This document shows, piece after piece, positions 47,901 through 56,425 of a DNA stretch of 64,000 nt. The stretch is from Streptomyces macrolidinus. GTDB lineage: Bacteria > Actinomycetota > Actinomycetes > Streptomycetales > Streptomycetaceae. The notes beneath the pieces are model-generated. The model searched no databases. It was not told the DNA's origin and saw only the letters and a list, made by a program, of their open reading frames with translations. The number at the start of each line of letters is the position of its first letter. Position 1 is the first letter of the stretch. The translations under genes and the position numbers were made by a program. The stretch lies in NCBI RefSeq assembly GCF_023887685.1, contig NZ_JAMWMR010000010.1:1-64000 (forward strand). Reading direction: 5' to 3'.

Positions 47901-48509
47901 CACGCGCAGCGGGTGTTCCTCGGTGGGCGGGAAGACGTCGAGGATGCCGCCGCGTACGGCGAACTCGCCGCGCTTCTCGACCAGTTCGACCCGGGAGTAC
48001 GCGGCGGCGGCCAGCGCCTGGACGACGTCGTTCAGATCGGCCTGCTCGCCGGTGCGCAGCGCGACCGGCTCCAGGTCGCCGAGGCCCTTGACCTGCGGCT
48101 GGAGTACGGAGCGCACGGGCGCGACGACGACGGAGACCCGGCCGGTGTCGGGGTCGTCGGGGCTGGGGTGGGCCAGGCGGCGCAGGACGGCGAGGCGGCG
48201 GCCGACGGTGTCGCTGCGGGGGCTGAGCCGCTCGTGCGGGAGCGTCTCCCACGAGGGGTACTCCACGACGCTCTGCGCGGGCAGCAGCGAGCGCAGCGCG
48301 GCGGCGAGGTCCTCGGCCTCGCGGCCGGTGGCCGTGACCGCGAGCACGGGGCGGGCGGCGTCGCGGGCCAGCGCGGCGATGGCGAAGGGGCGCGCCGCGG
48401 GCGGGCCGACGAGGTCGACATGCATGCGGTTGCCGTCACCGGCCGCGGCGACCGCTTCCGTGAGGGCGGCGTCCTTGACGACGGCGTCGAGCAGACCGTG
48501 CAGGCTCAT
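44970..48509 (-). CDS. mfd: transcription-repair coupling factor Mfd
   Basis: A 1179-residue DNA translocase that removes stalled RNA polymerase and recruits UvrA. The order is standard: UvrB-like N-terminal part (about 1-350), RNA-polymerase-interaction domain (about 500-560, LESGDYIVHEQHGVGRY), helicase motifs (Walker A CGDVGYGKTEIAVRAAF, DEEQ box VIVDEEQRFGVEHKE, SATPIPRTL), the translocation motif RGRVGRGRERGYAYF, and the C-terminal UvrA-autoinhibitory part. ATG 48509 is used; upstream sequence to 48842 reads through an intergenic repeat and is not part of the protein. Confidence 0.96.
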   Translation of the reverse strand: MSLHGLLDAVVKDAALTEAVAAAGDGNRMHVDLVGPPAARPFAIAALARDAARPVLAVTATGREAEDLAAALRSLLPAQSVVEYPSWETLPHERLSPRSDTVGRRLAVLRRLAHPSPDDPDTGRVSVVVAPVRSVLQPQVKGLGDLEPVALRTGEQADLNDVVQALAAAAYSRVELVEKRGEFAVRGGILDVFPPTEEHPLRVEFWGDDIEEIRYFKIADQRSLEVAEHGLWAPPCRELLLTGDVRERAAALAERHPELGELLGRIAEGIAVEGMESLAPVLVDDMELLLDVLPAGAMAVVCDPERVRTRAADLVATSQEFLQASWAATAGGGDAPIDVGAASLWSLADVRERARELGMMWWSVSPFAADDELDALDGDTLKLGMHAPETYRGDTAKALADTKGWLADRWCTVFVTEGHGPASRTVEVLGGEGIAARLDPDLGALSPAVVHVACGSIDHGFVDPALGLAVLTETDLSGQRTAGRDGARMPVRRRKTIDPLTLESGDYIVHEQHGVGRYIEMAQRTVQGATREYLVVEYAPAKRGQPGDRLYIPTDQLEQITKYVGGEAPTLHRLGGADWTKTKARAKKAVKEIAADLIKLYSARMAAPGHAFGTDTPWQRELEDAFPYAETPDQLTTIAEVKEDMEKSVPMDRLICGDVGYGKTEIAVRAAFKAVQDGKQVAVLVPTTLLVQQHFGTFSERYAQFPVNVRALSRFQTDTEAKAVLEGLTEGSVDVVIGTHRLFSSQTKFKDLGLVIVDEEQRFGVEHKEQLKKLRANVDVLTMSATPIPRTLEMAVTGIREMSTITTPPEERHPVLTFVGPYEEKQIGAAVRRELLREGQVFYIHNRVESIDRAAARLREIVPEARIATAHGQMSEQTLEQVVVDFWEKKYDVLVSTTIVESGIDISNANTLIVERGDNFGLSQLHQLRGRVGRGRERGYAYFLYPPEKPLTETAHERLATIAQHTEMGAGMYVAMKDLEIRGAGNLLGGEQSGHIAGVGFDLYVRMVGEAVADYRASLEGGVEEEPPLEVKIELPVDAHVPHDYAPGERLRLQAYRAIASANTEEDVKAVREELVDRYGKLPEPVENLLLVAGLRMLARACGVGEIVLQGNNIRFAPVELRESQELRLKRLYPGTVIKPATHQVLVPRPKTAKVGGKPLTGRELLGWTGEFLASVLGS

Positions 48510-48560
48510 GGAGGGGGCTTTCCGTCCGGAGGTGGGCAACGCGGCGGGCCCGACACGTCT

Positions 48561-48737
48561 GGGGCCTGCTCTGAGTTGCCCGTCGTTCGCCCGGAGGGCG
48601 GGCGTCGCGGCGTCTGGTGCGGTGCCTCGCAAGGCGGAGGGTCGTCCGCGTACTGGGCGTACGCGGATGATCCCGACAACGCGGCGAGGTGCCGTGCCAG
48701 GCGTCGCGACGCAGGCGGGCAACTCAGAGCAGGCCCC
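48561..48737. repeat. palindrome-bounded intergenic repeat, copy 2 (MITE-like)
   Basis: 177 bp bounded by a perfect 22-bp inverted repeat (48561-48582 and 48716-48737; arm begins GGGGCCTGCTCTGAG). The arms differ from those of copy 1, but the core matches closely: CGCAAGGCGGAGGG, then CGTCCGC followed by a palindrome, then CCCGACAACGCGGCGAGG. It lies 51 bp upstream of the mfd start, with its core in the opposite orientation relative to that gene compared with copy 1. Confidence 0.8.
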
Positions 48738-48825
48738 GGGCGGGCCGGGGGTCAGTCCAGCGTACGTCGCGGAAGTGGGGTCGGTGGGGCTGTGGACGAC
48801 AGGGGGCGCCCCCGGCGCACGAAGC

Positions 48826-48857
48826 GGGGCCGGGAAGTCCACTGACTTCCCGGCCCC
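48826..48857 (-). terminator. terminator after the second ABC exporter operon
   Basis: A perfect 14-bp stem (48826-48839 with 48844-48857) and a 4-base loop. It lies about 90 bp past the permease stop and before the mfd promoter region. Confidence 0.82.
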
Positions 48858-48945
48858 GGCTTCTCATGGCCTCCGCCCTCGAAGGCCCTCGGAGGTCGCG
48901 CCGCACGGTTCGTACGGCTCGTACCCGGTCCTCGTACGACCTGTC

Positions 48946-51525
48946 TCAGTCCGTCGCGATCGCGTTCAGGACGTTCATCCGGCCCGCCCGGAACGCCGGG
49001 ACCAGGGCGGCGAACAGGCCCACGAAGGCCGAGCCGATGAAGACGCCGATGATCGTCGGCCAGGGGATCTCCAGGACCTTGAAGCCCTCCAGGGCGAGCA
49101 GCTTCTGGGCGGTCGCGCCCCAGCCGATGCCCAGCCCTAGGCCCAGCAGGGCGCCGAAGACGGCGATCACCACGGACTCCAGGCGGATCATGCGGCGCAA
49201 CTGGCGGCGGGAGAGGCCGATGGCCCGCATCAGGCCGATCTCCCGGGTCCGCTCGACCACCGACAGGGCCAGCGTGTTCACCACACCGAGGATCGCCACG
49301 ATGATCGCGAGCGCCAGCAGGCCGTAGATCATGTTCAGCATCTGGCCGATCTGGTCCTTCAGCTCCTTCTTGTAGTCGGTCTGGTCGCGCACGGGGTACT
49401 GCGGGTAGTCGTGCAGCGCGGCCTTGAGCGACTTGTACGCGGTGTCCTGCTGCCCCTCCTTGGCCATGGCGAAGAGCATCAGGTCCTGCGGCATCTTGTC
49501 GGCGGGGACGTACTTCGCCACCGTGGCGATGGAGGCGTACATCGCGCCCTTGTCCATGACGGCCTCGTCGCTGGTGATGGCGCGGACGGTCAGCTTCGCC
49601 GTCCTGCCGTCCTTGAAGTCGACCGTGACGGTGGAGCCGAGCTCGAGACCGTGGTCCTTGGCGAAGCCCTCGAAGACGGACATCGAGTCGGGCCGGTAGG
49701 CGTCGGCGATGTCGCCGGAGACCGTCTTGGTGCGCAGGTCCTGCGCGAAGGTCGGGTCGGCCGCGTTGATCGTCTCCTTCTTGACGACGGTGCCGTCCGG
49801 GGTGGTCAGGTCCGCGTCCAGCACCCGGTACTCGGTGACGCGGGCGATCTCCGGTACGGACTTCGCGGCCTGGACGGCCTGCGGCACGATGACTCCGGTG
49901 CTGCCGCTGTCGATGATGAAGTCCGTGCCGACGGATTTGTCGAGTTCGTCGGTCGCGGAGGCCACCATGGAGGAGCCGACCACCGACAGGCAGGCCACCA
50001 GGGCGAGACCGATCATCAGCGCGGCGCCGGTGGCACCGGTACGGCGCGGGTTGCGCAGGGCGTTGCGCTCGGCCATCCGCCCGACCGGGCCGAAGATCCG
50101 CAGCATGACCGCGCCGAGGACCCGGACCAGCACGCTCGCGACCAGCGGGCCGATGACGACGAAGCCGATCAGGCTCAGCAGGATGCCGAGGCCCAGCCAG
50201 GCCGAGCCGCCCTTGGCCGCGTCCGCGGTGGCGGACACGTACAGGCTCGCGATGCCGGCGCCGGTGAGGACCAGGCCGATCACGGCGCGGACGACACCGG
50301 CCTTGGCGTCGGCCGGCATGCCCGCCTCGCGCAGGGCCGCCATCGGGGAGATCTTCCCGGCCCGCCGCGCGGGCAGGTAGGCGGCGAGGACGGTGACGAC
50401 GACACCGAGGACCAGGCCGAGCGCCGGGGTGGTCCAGGCGACGGTCAGATCGTCGGTGGACAGGTTCATCCCCATCTGGCCCATGAGCTTCATCAGGCCG
50501 ACCGCGACACCGACGCCCGCGCCCACACCGAGCACGGAACCGACCACGCCCAGCAGTACCGCCTCCACGAGCACGGACCGGTTGACCTGCTTGCGGGAGG
50601 AGCCGATGGCCCGCATGAGGCCGATCTCCCGGGTGCGCTGGGCGACCAGCATCGAGAAGGTGTTGACGATCAGGAAGATGCCGACGAGGAAGGCGATCCC
50701 GGCGAAGCCGAGCATCGCGTACTTCATCACGTTCAGGAAACTCTCGAGGTCCTTCTGGTTGGCCTCGGCGACCTCCTTGGCCGTCTGCACCTTGTAGTCG
50801 TGACCGAGCACGGCCGTCACGTTCTTCTTGAGCTGTTCGTCGCTCACCCCCTGCGCGGCGGTGACGTGGACCTCCGTGTACACCCCGCTCTTGCCGATCA
50901 GGGCCTGCTGGGCGGTCTTCGTGTCCAGGTAGAAGATCGCCGCGCCGGGGTTGGTGACGGTGAAGTCGGCGATGCCGGACACATGGGCGTGGTGCGTGCC
51001 GACGACGGTGATCACACCGATCTCGTCGCCCAGCTTCAGGTGGTGCTTGTCGGCCGTGTCCGCGTCGACCATGACCTGGTCGGGGCCCGCGGGCGCCGAC
51101 CCGGAGGTGATCTTCATGGTGCGGGCGTCATTGCTGTTCCAGCCGCCCACGATCGTCGGGGCCCCGCTGCTGGGCGACAGCCTGTCCTTGTCGGCGTTCA
51201 CCACGGTCACGGAGGTCGAGAACACCGCCCCCTCGGCCGACTTCACGCCCTCGGCCTTGCGGACCTCGGTGACCACGGAGGCGGGCAGGACCGGCGGCTT
51301 GCCGGTGCGGGAGGTGGTCTCGCCGGTGTCGCTCGACTCCTTGGTGCCGACCGTCACGTCCGAGGCCGTCGCCTGGAAGAGCTTGTCGAACGTCGTGTTC
51401 ATGGTGTCGGTGAACACGAGCGTGCCGCACACGAACGCCACCGACAGCAGGACCGCGACGGCGGACAGGGCCATACGCCCCTTGTGCGCGAAGAAGTTGC
51501 GCATCGAGGTCTTCAGCACGGTCAT
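48946..51525 (-). CDS. FtsX/MacB-like ABC permease (second system)
   Basis: An 859-residue permease with the same duplicated layout as the one at 22405: N-terminal helix (MALSAVAVLLSVAFVCGTLVF), large extracytoplasmic domain, three helices, then a second such unit. FtsX-type motifs NTFSMLVAQRTREIGLMRAI and NTLALSVVERTREIGLMRAI are present. ATG 51525 overlaps the stop of the ATPase gene by four bases (ATGA), giving strict coupling. Exported substrate unknown; it ends in a strong terminator. Confidence 0.9.
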   Translation of the reverse strand: MTVLKTSMRNFFAHKGRMALSAVAVLLSVAFVCGTLVFTDTMNTTFDKLFQATASDVTVGTKESSDTGETTSRTGKPPVLPASVVTEVRKAEGVKSAEGAVFSTSVTVVNADKDRLSPSSGAPTIVGGWNSNDARTMKITSGSAPAGPDQVMVDADTADKHHLKLGDEIGVITVVGTHHAHVSGIADFTVTNPGAAIFYLDTKTAQQALIGKSGVYTEVHVTAAQGVSDEQLKKNVTAVLGHDYKVQTAKEVAEANQKDLESFLNVMKYAMLGFAGIAFLVGIFLIVNTFSMLVAQRTREIGLMRAIGSSRKQVNRSVLVEAVLLGVVGSVLGVGAGVGVAVGLMKLMGQMGMNLSTDDLTVAWTTPALGLVLGVVVTVLAAYLPARRAGKISPMAALREAGMPADAKAGVVRAVIGLVLTGAGIASLYVSATADAAKGGSAWLGLGILLSLIGFVVIGPLVASVLVRVLGAVMLRIFGPVGRMAERNALRNPRRTGATGAALMIGLALVACLSVVGSSMVASATDELDKSVGTDFIIDSGSTGVIVPQAVQAAKSVPEIARVTEYRVLDADLTTPDGTVVKKETINAADPTFAQDLRTKTVSGDIADAYRPDSMSVFEGFAKDHGLELGSTVTVDFKDGRTAKLTVRAITSDEAVMDKGAMYASIATVAKYVPADKMPQDLMLFAMAKEGQQDTAYKSLKAALHDYPQYPVRDQTDYKKELKDQIGQMLNMIYGLLALAIIVAILGVVNTLALSVVERTREIGLMRAIGLSRRQLRRMIRLESVVIAVFGALLGLGLGIGWGATAQKLLALEGFKVLEIPWPTIIGVFIGSAFVGLFAALVPAFRAGRMNVLNAIATD

Positions 51526-52310
51526 GACGTGCGCCCCCGCGCGTCGAAGTCCTTCATCCGGTCCAGGACCTGCTCGGCCGTCGGCTGGAGCATCTCGTCG
51601 ACGATCTTGCCGTCCGCGAGGTAGAGCACCCGGTCCGCGTAGGAGGCGGCCCCGGGGTCGTGCGTGACCATCACGATGGTCTGGCCCAGTTCGTCCACGG
51701 ACCGGCGCAGGAAGCCGAGGACCTCGGCGCCCGCACGCGAGTCGAGGTTGCCGGTCGGCTCGTCACCGAAGATGATCTCCGGCCGGGCGGCCAGCGCACG
51801 CGCCACGGCCACCCGCTGCTGCTGACCGCCGGAGAGCTGGTTGGGCCGGTGCTTGAGCCGCCCGGCGAGCCCCACGGTCGTCACGACCCGGTCCAGCCAG
51901 GCCGCGTCCGGCTTCCGCCCGGCGATGTCCATGGGCAGCGTGATGTTCTCCAGGGCGTTCAGCGTCGGCAGCAGGTTGAACGCCTGGAAGATGAAGCCGA
52001 TCCGGTCCCGGCGAAGCTGCGTGAGCTTCTTGTCCTTCAGCCCCGTGATCTCGGTCTCGTCCAGGTAGATCTGACCGCTCGTCACGGTGTCGAGCCCGGC
52101 CAGGCAGTGCATCAGCGTCGACTTGCCGGACCCCGAGGGGCCCATGATCGCGGTGAACTGGCCCCGGGCTATGTCCACGTCGACATGGTCGAGAGCGACG
52201 ACCCGGGTCTCCCCCGCCCCGTACGCCTTCACGACCTGTCGCGCTCGCGCGGCAACGGCCGTACGCCCTCCAGTGCCCCCGTGCCTGGGAATGGTCACGG
52301 CCGATGTCAT
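51522..52310 (-). CDS. ABC transporter ATP-binding protein (MacB/LolD-like, second system)
   Basis: A 262-residue ATPase with GPSGSGKST, FIFQAFNLLP, LSGGQQQR and IIFGDEPTGNLD motifs. It is clearly a paralogue of the ATPase at 21561, keeping a shared C-terminal ending DRMK-DFDARGRTS-like. ATG 52310 has GGGAG seven bases upstream. It is coupled to the permease at 48946. Substrate unknown. Confidence 0.92.
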   Translation of the reverse strand: MTSAVTIPRHGGTGGRTAVAARARQVVKAYGAGETRVVALDHVDVDIARGQFTAIMGPSGSGKSTLMHCLAGLDTVTSGQIYLDETEITGLKDKKLTQLRRDRIGFIFQAFNLLPTLNALENITLPMDIAGRKPDAAWLDRVVTTVGLAGRLKHRPNQLSGGQQQRVAVARALAARPEIIFGDEPTGNLDSRAGAEVLGFLRRSVDELGQTIVMVTHDPGAASYADRVLYLADGKIVDEMLQPTAEQVLDRMKDFDARGRTS

Positions 52311-52725
52311 GTCATGTCTCCCATATCGATGTGAAAGCGAACGTGCGGTGCCGCACCAGGTCATGCGCGGTGGATACGCCCATCAGTCTGGCGGCGAAGA
52401 GGTCCCGGCGCGCTGGTGCCCGACCCCGTTCTGTACGGGGGAAATCCCCACCCCTTCTCGTACGGCTTCCCGTACGCCCCCGTGCGTCGACCGCCCCCCG
52501 GCGGTGTAAGACCAGGTTAAGGACGAGGCCGGTCCTTCCTCGTCCTCCGACGGGACGAACCCACCCCGGTCTCCGGTAGGGACATACCCCTAGGGGCCCT
52601 CACCCCGCAGACGGAGGCCACCTCAGGGTCGGCTCCGCCCTTCGATGCAGTCAGCCTCCACCTTCACGCCGCGTGAGGGTCAAATCCCCCACCCGGAAAC
52701 GCCCGACGAGCAGGACGCACCACGG
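52311..52725. other. intergenic region between ABC exporter and coiled-coil gene
   Basis: About 415 bp with no convincing gene. It should carry the exporter promoter (minus strand). A perfect CCCCTAGGGG palindrome lies near 52586-52595. Otherwise I see nothing recognisable. Confidence 0.4.
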
Positions 52726-53610
52726 CTACTCCGCAGGAGCCCGGTCCGTGATCACGGAGAGACTGTGGCGCACATGGGCCATCTCGGCCCGGACGACCTC
52801 CCGCTGCTCCTCGTGCGCCGCCACCACCCGCTCCGTCTCACAGGCGATGCGGTCCGCCCGTACCCGCGCCTCGGCGATCACCTCGCACGCGCGCGCCTCG
52901 GCGTCCCGCTCGATCCGCCGCGCCGCCTCCTCGGCCTCGGCGTACGCCCGCTTCGCCGCCGCCAGCGCGGCCTTCGCGCGGGCCGACCGCTCCGCCTCCG
53001 CCGTCTCCAGCGCCGCCGTCCGCTCGATCGCCGCGCGCTTCTCGCGGTCCTCGCGCTCGGCCTGCTCCGCCGTCTGCTCGGCCAGCAGCCCCTCGGTGCG
53101 CCGACGCACCTCGCGCAGCGCGGCCAGCGCCTCCCCGCGCCCCTTCTTCACCTCGCGCCGCGCCGTGACCCGTACGTCGTCGGCCTCCGCCCGCGCGGCC
53201 AGCATCCGGGTACGGACCCGCTCCTCGGCCTCGCCGCGCACCTCGTCGGCGTACGCCTGCGCGGCCTCCCGCACCTGCCGCCCCGCCTCCTCCGCCTCGG
53301 CGGCCAGGGACTCGGCCTCCCGCCGCGCGGCCGCCCGTACGACCGCCGCCTCCTCCCGGGCCAGCGCGAAGAGGGTCCGCGCCTGCTCGCCAAGGCACTC
53401 GTACGTCTGCTCGGGCAGCTGCGCCACCGTCTCGCGCAGCAGCTCCAGGTCGGCCTCCATCTCCCTGGCCAGCACCGTCAGCCGGGCGGCCCGCTCCCAC
53501 GCGGCGTCGCGTTCCGCGGAGAGAGCCGCGGTGAAGGCGTCGATCCGGGCGGGGCGGTAACCGCGCCGCACTCGCGCGAAACCCTGCCCCGGCCTCGATG
53601 CGCTGCTCAT
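52726..53610 (-). CDS. DivIVA-like / cellulose-binding-type coiled-coil protein
   Basis: A 294-residue cytoplasmic protein. Residues about 8-40 match the DivIVA-like N-terminal pattern (FARVRRGYRPARIDAFTAAL). The rest is an almost continuous Ala/Glu/Arg coiled coil (AREEAAVVRAAARREAESL, then repeated AEAE/AAK units). Proteins of this kind organise poles, tip growth or cytoskeleton in Streptomyces. ATG 53610 has GAGGGG seven bases upstream. No partner gene is adjacent. Confidence 0.8.
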   Translation of the reverse strand: MSSASRPGQGFARVRRGYRPARIDAFTAALSAERDAAWERAARLTVLAREMEADLELLRETVAQLPEQTYECLGEQARTLFALAREEAAVVRAAARREAESLAAEAEEAGRQVREAAQAYADEVRGEAEERVRTRMLAARAEADDVRVTARREVKKGRGEALAALREVRRRTEGLLAEQTAEQAEREDREKRAAIERTAALETAEAERSARAKAALAAAKRAYAEAEEAARRIERDAEARACEVIAEARVRADRIACETERVVAAHEEQREVVRAEMAHVRHSLSVITDRAPAE

Positions 53611-53772
53611 CGTGGGACCCCTCTCCACCTGACCCGACGCTCATCGATGATGTCGCGCACATCTTGATGGATCAGGCGGAAGTGCTCATAACACGACACT
53701 CCGCGCATCACCGACAGGGTGCGGCCGGGCACAAACGGCACCAGGGGTGACCTACGAGATGTCACATACGCG

Positions 53773-53820
53773 CAAGGGCCGGTCCCGTCGTACGAAGTCG
53801 TACGACGGGACCGGCCCTTG
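53773..53820 (-). terminator. very strong terminator of the SUKH operon
   Basis: A perfect 23-bp stem (53773-53795 with 53798-53820) and a 2-base loop, downstream of the gene ending at 53877. It is the longest uninterrupted stem in the window. Confidence 0.85.
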
Positions 53821-53842
53821 ACGTTCCGTCAACCGGACAACC

Positions 53843-53878
53843 GGTCAGCAGGTCAGCGGGTCAGCGGGTCAGCGGGTC
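53843..53878. repeat. short tandem repeat GGTCAGCG
   Basis: About four and a half copies of an 8-base unit (GGTCAGCA once, then GGTCAGCG three times and a partial copy). The array sits between the terminator and the stop codon of the SUKH-4 gene. Confidence 0.6.
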
Positions 53879-56417
53879 ACAGCAGTCCGTCCCACATCTG
53901 CTCCAGCACCACCGACCACCAGCTCTCCGGAGAACCGAGGGCCGCCGGGTCGAGCGAGCACAACTGGGCCTGGAAGTCGACGGTCCAGCGGCCAGCCTGC
54001 TCCTGGTTGAGCCCGTACCGCAGCCGCCACATCCGGCCGAGCAGCGCCATGCAGCGCACGAACTCCGGCAACCCCGAGTTCACGAACTGCGGCGGCACCG
54101 ACGCCCCGCCCGGACCCGCCTCCACCGGCACCGCCACGATGGCCGCCGTGCCGTACTGCACACAGATCGCCTTGCCGAAGTCACTGCCCACGACGAGGTA
54201 CGAACCCGCGTCCGGAGCCGGCTGCACACCGCGCTCCTGCGCCAGCTCGGCCAGCGTCGGCACCGGGCGGCCCGGCTGGGCCTGCGCCCAGAAGAACGGG
54301 CCCATGTCCAGCGGCAGTCCGGCCACCACCAGGGTGTGCGCCACGATCGGCGGCACCCCCTGCCGGGAGACCGCCACCTGGTCGAACCGGAAGACACCCG
54401 GCCCGAAGGCACCGGCCATCTCCTGCGCGATGCCCTCCGGCGGAACCGGCGGCACGGGCTGCACCTGCGGCAGCGGCGCACGCACCGGACCCGGACGCGC
54501 CGGACCGTCCGCCACCTGATGCAACTCCCCCTGATGCGCGAGCAGTTGCTGCATACCCTGCTGACGCGAGGCATGGTCGGTGCCGTACGGGGCGATGCTG
54601 GTGATCCGCGCCTGCGGCCAGTTCTCCCGGATCATCCGCGCGCAGTAGGCACCCGGCAGCTCGCACGACTCCAACTCCGTGTGCAGCTCCAGCACCTGGT
54701 CCGGCGGGACGTTCATCGCGCGCAGCTCATGGAAGATCTGCCACTCCGGGTGCGGCGTACCCGGCGCCGAACGCCGGATGAGCTGCTGCTCCGAACCGTC
54801 CTGAGCGCGATAGCGCAGCACGGCCTGATAGCCGGGGCCGACCGTCGGCTGACCGGGCGGCGGATAGCCGTACGACGGCTGCTGACCCGGTACCGGTACG
54901 GGCGGCCGGCCCGGCAGGGGCTGCGGAGCGCCGACCGGCACACCGGGAACACCCGGAGGCGGCGGGGGCGCGCCCGGACCACCGACCGGCGCACCCACCG
55001 GCGGACCGGCCAGCATGGTCGCGGCCTGATGGACGGCATCGCGCGCGGCGGGCGCGGGACCGGGCTGGCTCGGACCCTGCTGACTCGGACCGGGCTGACT
55101 CGGACCGGGCGGGTGAGGACCGGGCGGGTTCGGACCCGGCTGGCCGGGACCCGGCTGGTTCGGGTCCGCGAGCATCGTCGCCGCGTGGTGCGCACCGCCC
55201 GGAGGCGTGGCACCGGGCGGCTTCGGCGGGCCCGGAGGCGTCGGCGCACCCGCGGGCGGCGTACCCGGTCCCGTCGCGCCCCCTGGGCCGTCCGGGCCGA
55301 GCTGCGAGACGAGCTGCGTGGGCACGTACCCGCCCGGCGGAGGCGTGGCACCCGGCACCCCCGGAGCACCCGGCGGGTGAGGCGCGCCACCGGCCTGCGC
55401 GCTCCGCGGCGGCTGCGCCTTGCTGGTCGCGGCGTCGGCGATGTCCTGGGCGGCCGACGACGAACCCTCCCCCGGCACGGGCGGACCGGCCGGGGGCTGC
55501 GCCGCGTCGGGCACACCGGAGGTCTGCGGCCCACCGGGCGGCGGCGTACCGGGACCGGTCGCGGCACCCGACGGCGGGGTTCCGGGCAGCTCCTTCTCGT
55601 CCAGCGCGGGAGCCACCGTCGTACGCGGCAACTGGCTGCCGCCGTCCAGCAGAGCCGTCTTCGCGTCCGGCGTGGACACGGGCGGCGGCGTGTCCCCGTC
55701 GGCGTCGCTCAGCGGCGGCGCGAACACCGTCGCCGGCAGCGGCACCGAACGGTCCTCGCCCGCCTCGGCACTGATGTCGGTGCCCTCCCACGGAGTCGCC
55801 CCCGCGGCCACCTCCGGCGCCTCGTCACCGCCCCCGGCGGCGGGCCACGCCGTACCCGACGCCGACCCCTCACCGTCCGAGGCCGGACCGGACGCGGCAG
55901 CCGGTACGGGCGCGGCGGTCGGCACGGGCGCCGCTCCGGCACCCCCGTCGCCCGAGGTACCCGAGGCATCGGACGACACGCCGGACGACGTACCACCCGA
56001 CGTATCGGACGACGACCCGCCGTCCCCCTGACGCCGGTCCGGGATGCCCATCTTGTCCGCCGCCTCCTGGAGCCACTCCGGCGGGCTCAACAAGAACGAC
56101 GTCTGATTCAGATCCACCCGGGCCGCGGGCGCGGGAGCCGACTGCTCCGCCTCACCCTGCGCCCCGTACTCCTCCTCGTACCGGCGGATCACCTCGCCCA
56201 CCGGCAACCCCGGCCACAGCGTCGCCTCCCCGCTGTCCCGAGCGATGACCAACCGCTGCGCACCGCCGTCCGCCCTCGGCCCCTCGCTGCGGTCCTCGGC
56301 CCACACCACGAACCCGAGCCCGAACTCCCGCACCAGCACCTCACGATGCTGGTACGCCGGCACATCGCCGTTGATCCACTCTTCCGCGCGCTCCTGCGCC
56401 TGCGCGAACGTCACCAT
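53877..56417 (-). CDS. multidomain immunity/toxin-type protein: YrhB-like, Pro-rich linker, deaminase-like, SUKH-4
   Basis: An 846-residue soluble protein. Residues about 1-85 resemble the YrhB/Imm35-type immunity domain (FAQAQERAEEWINGDVP, FGLGFVVWAEDR). Residues about 100-520 are Pro/Gly/Gln/Ser-rich. Residues about 535-630 look like a nucleic-acid/nucleotide deaminase: HPEWQ (zinc His plus Glu) then TELESCELPGAYC (two Cys). Residues about 655-846 match SUKH-4 (FVNSGLPEFVRCMALL). ATG 56417 has GAGG upstream. It follows the WHH/SUKH gene after eight bases. Domain names are from memory of the families; whether the deaminase works is unknown. Confidence 0.72.
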   Translation of the reverse strand: MVTFAQAQERAEEWINGDVPAYQHREVLVREFGLGFVVWAEDRSEGPRADGGAQRLVIARDSGEATLWPGLPVGEVIRRYEEEYGAQGEAEQSAPAPAARVDLNQTSFLLSPPEWLQEAADKMGIPDRRQGDGGSSSDTSGGTSSGVSSDASGTSGDGGAGAAPVPTAAPVPAAASGPASDGEGSASGTAWPAAGGGDEAPEVAAGATPWEGTDISAEAGEDRSVPLPATVFAPPLSDADGDTPPPVSTPDAKTALLDGGSQLPRTTVAPALDEKELPGTPPSGAATGPGTPPPGGPQTSGVPDAAQPPAGPPVPGEGSSSAAQDIADAATSKAQPPRSAQAGGAPHPPGAPGVPGATPPPGGYVPTQLVSQLGPDGPGGATGPGTPPAGAPTPPGPPKPPGATPPGGAHHAATMLADPNQPGPGQPGPNPPGPHPPGPSQPGPSQQGPSQPGPAPAARDAVHQAATMLAGPPVGAPVGGPGAPPPPPGVPGVPVGAPQPLPGRPPVPVPGQQPSYGYPPPGQPTVGPGYQAVLRYRAQDGSEQQLIRRSAPGTPHPEWQIFHELRAMNVPPDQVLELHTELESCELPGAYCARMIRENWPQARITSIAPYGTDHASRQQGMQQLLAHQGELHQVADGPARPGPVRAPLPQVQPVPPVPPEGIAQEMAGAFGPGVFRFDQVAVSRQGVPPIVAHTLVVAGLPLDMGPFFWAQAQPGRPVPTLAELAQERGVQPAPDAGSYLVVGSDFGKAICVQYGTAAIVAVPVEAGPGGASVPPQFVNSGLPEFVRCMALLGRMWRLRYGLNQEQAGRWTVDFQAQLCSLDPAALGSPESWWSVVLEQMWDGLL

Positions 56418-56425
56418 CGCCGACC

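Noticed and set aside
48510..48842. N-terminal extension of Mfd
   Set aside because: It reads through the second palindromic repeat; the normal protein begins at ATG 48509.
44613..48845. Open frame of 1410 codons antisense to mfd
   Set aside because: It mirrors mfd through high-GC codon bias. It has no motif or ribosome-binding site, whereas mfd is unmistakable.
53843..53878. CRISPR-like array
   Set aside because: The repeats are 8 bases with no spacers. No cas gene is present anywhere in the window.
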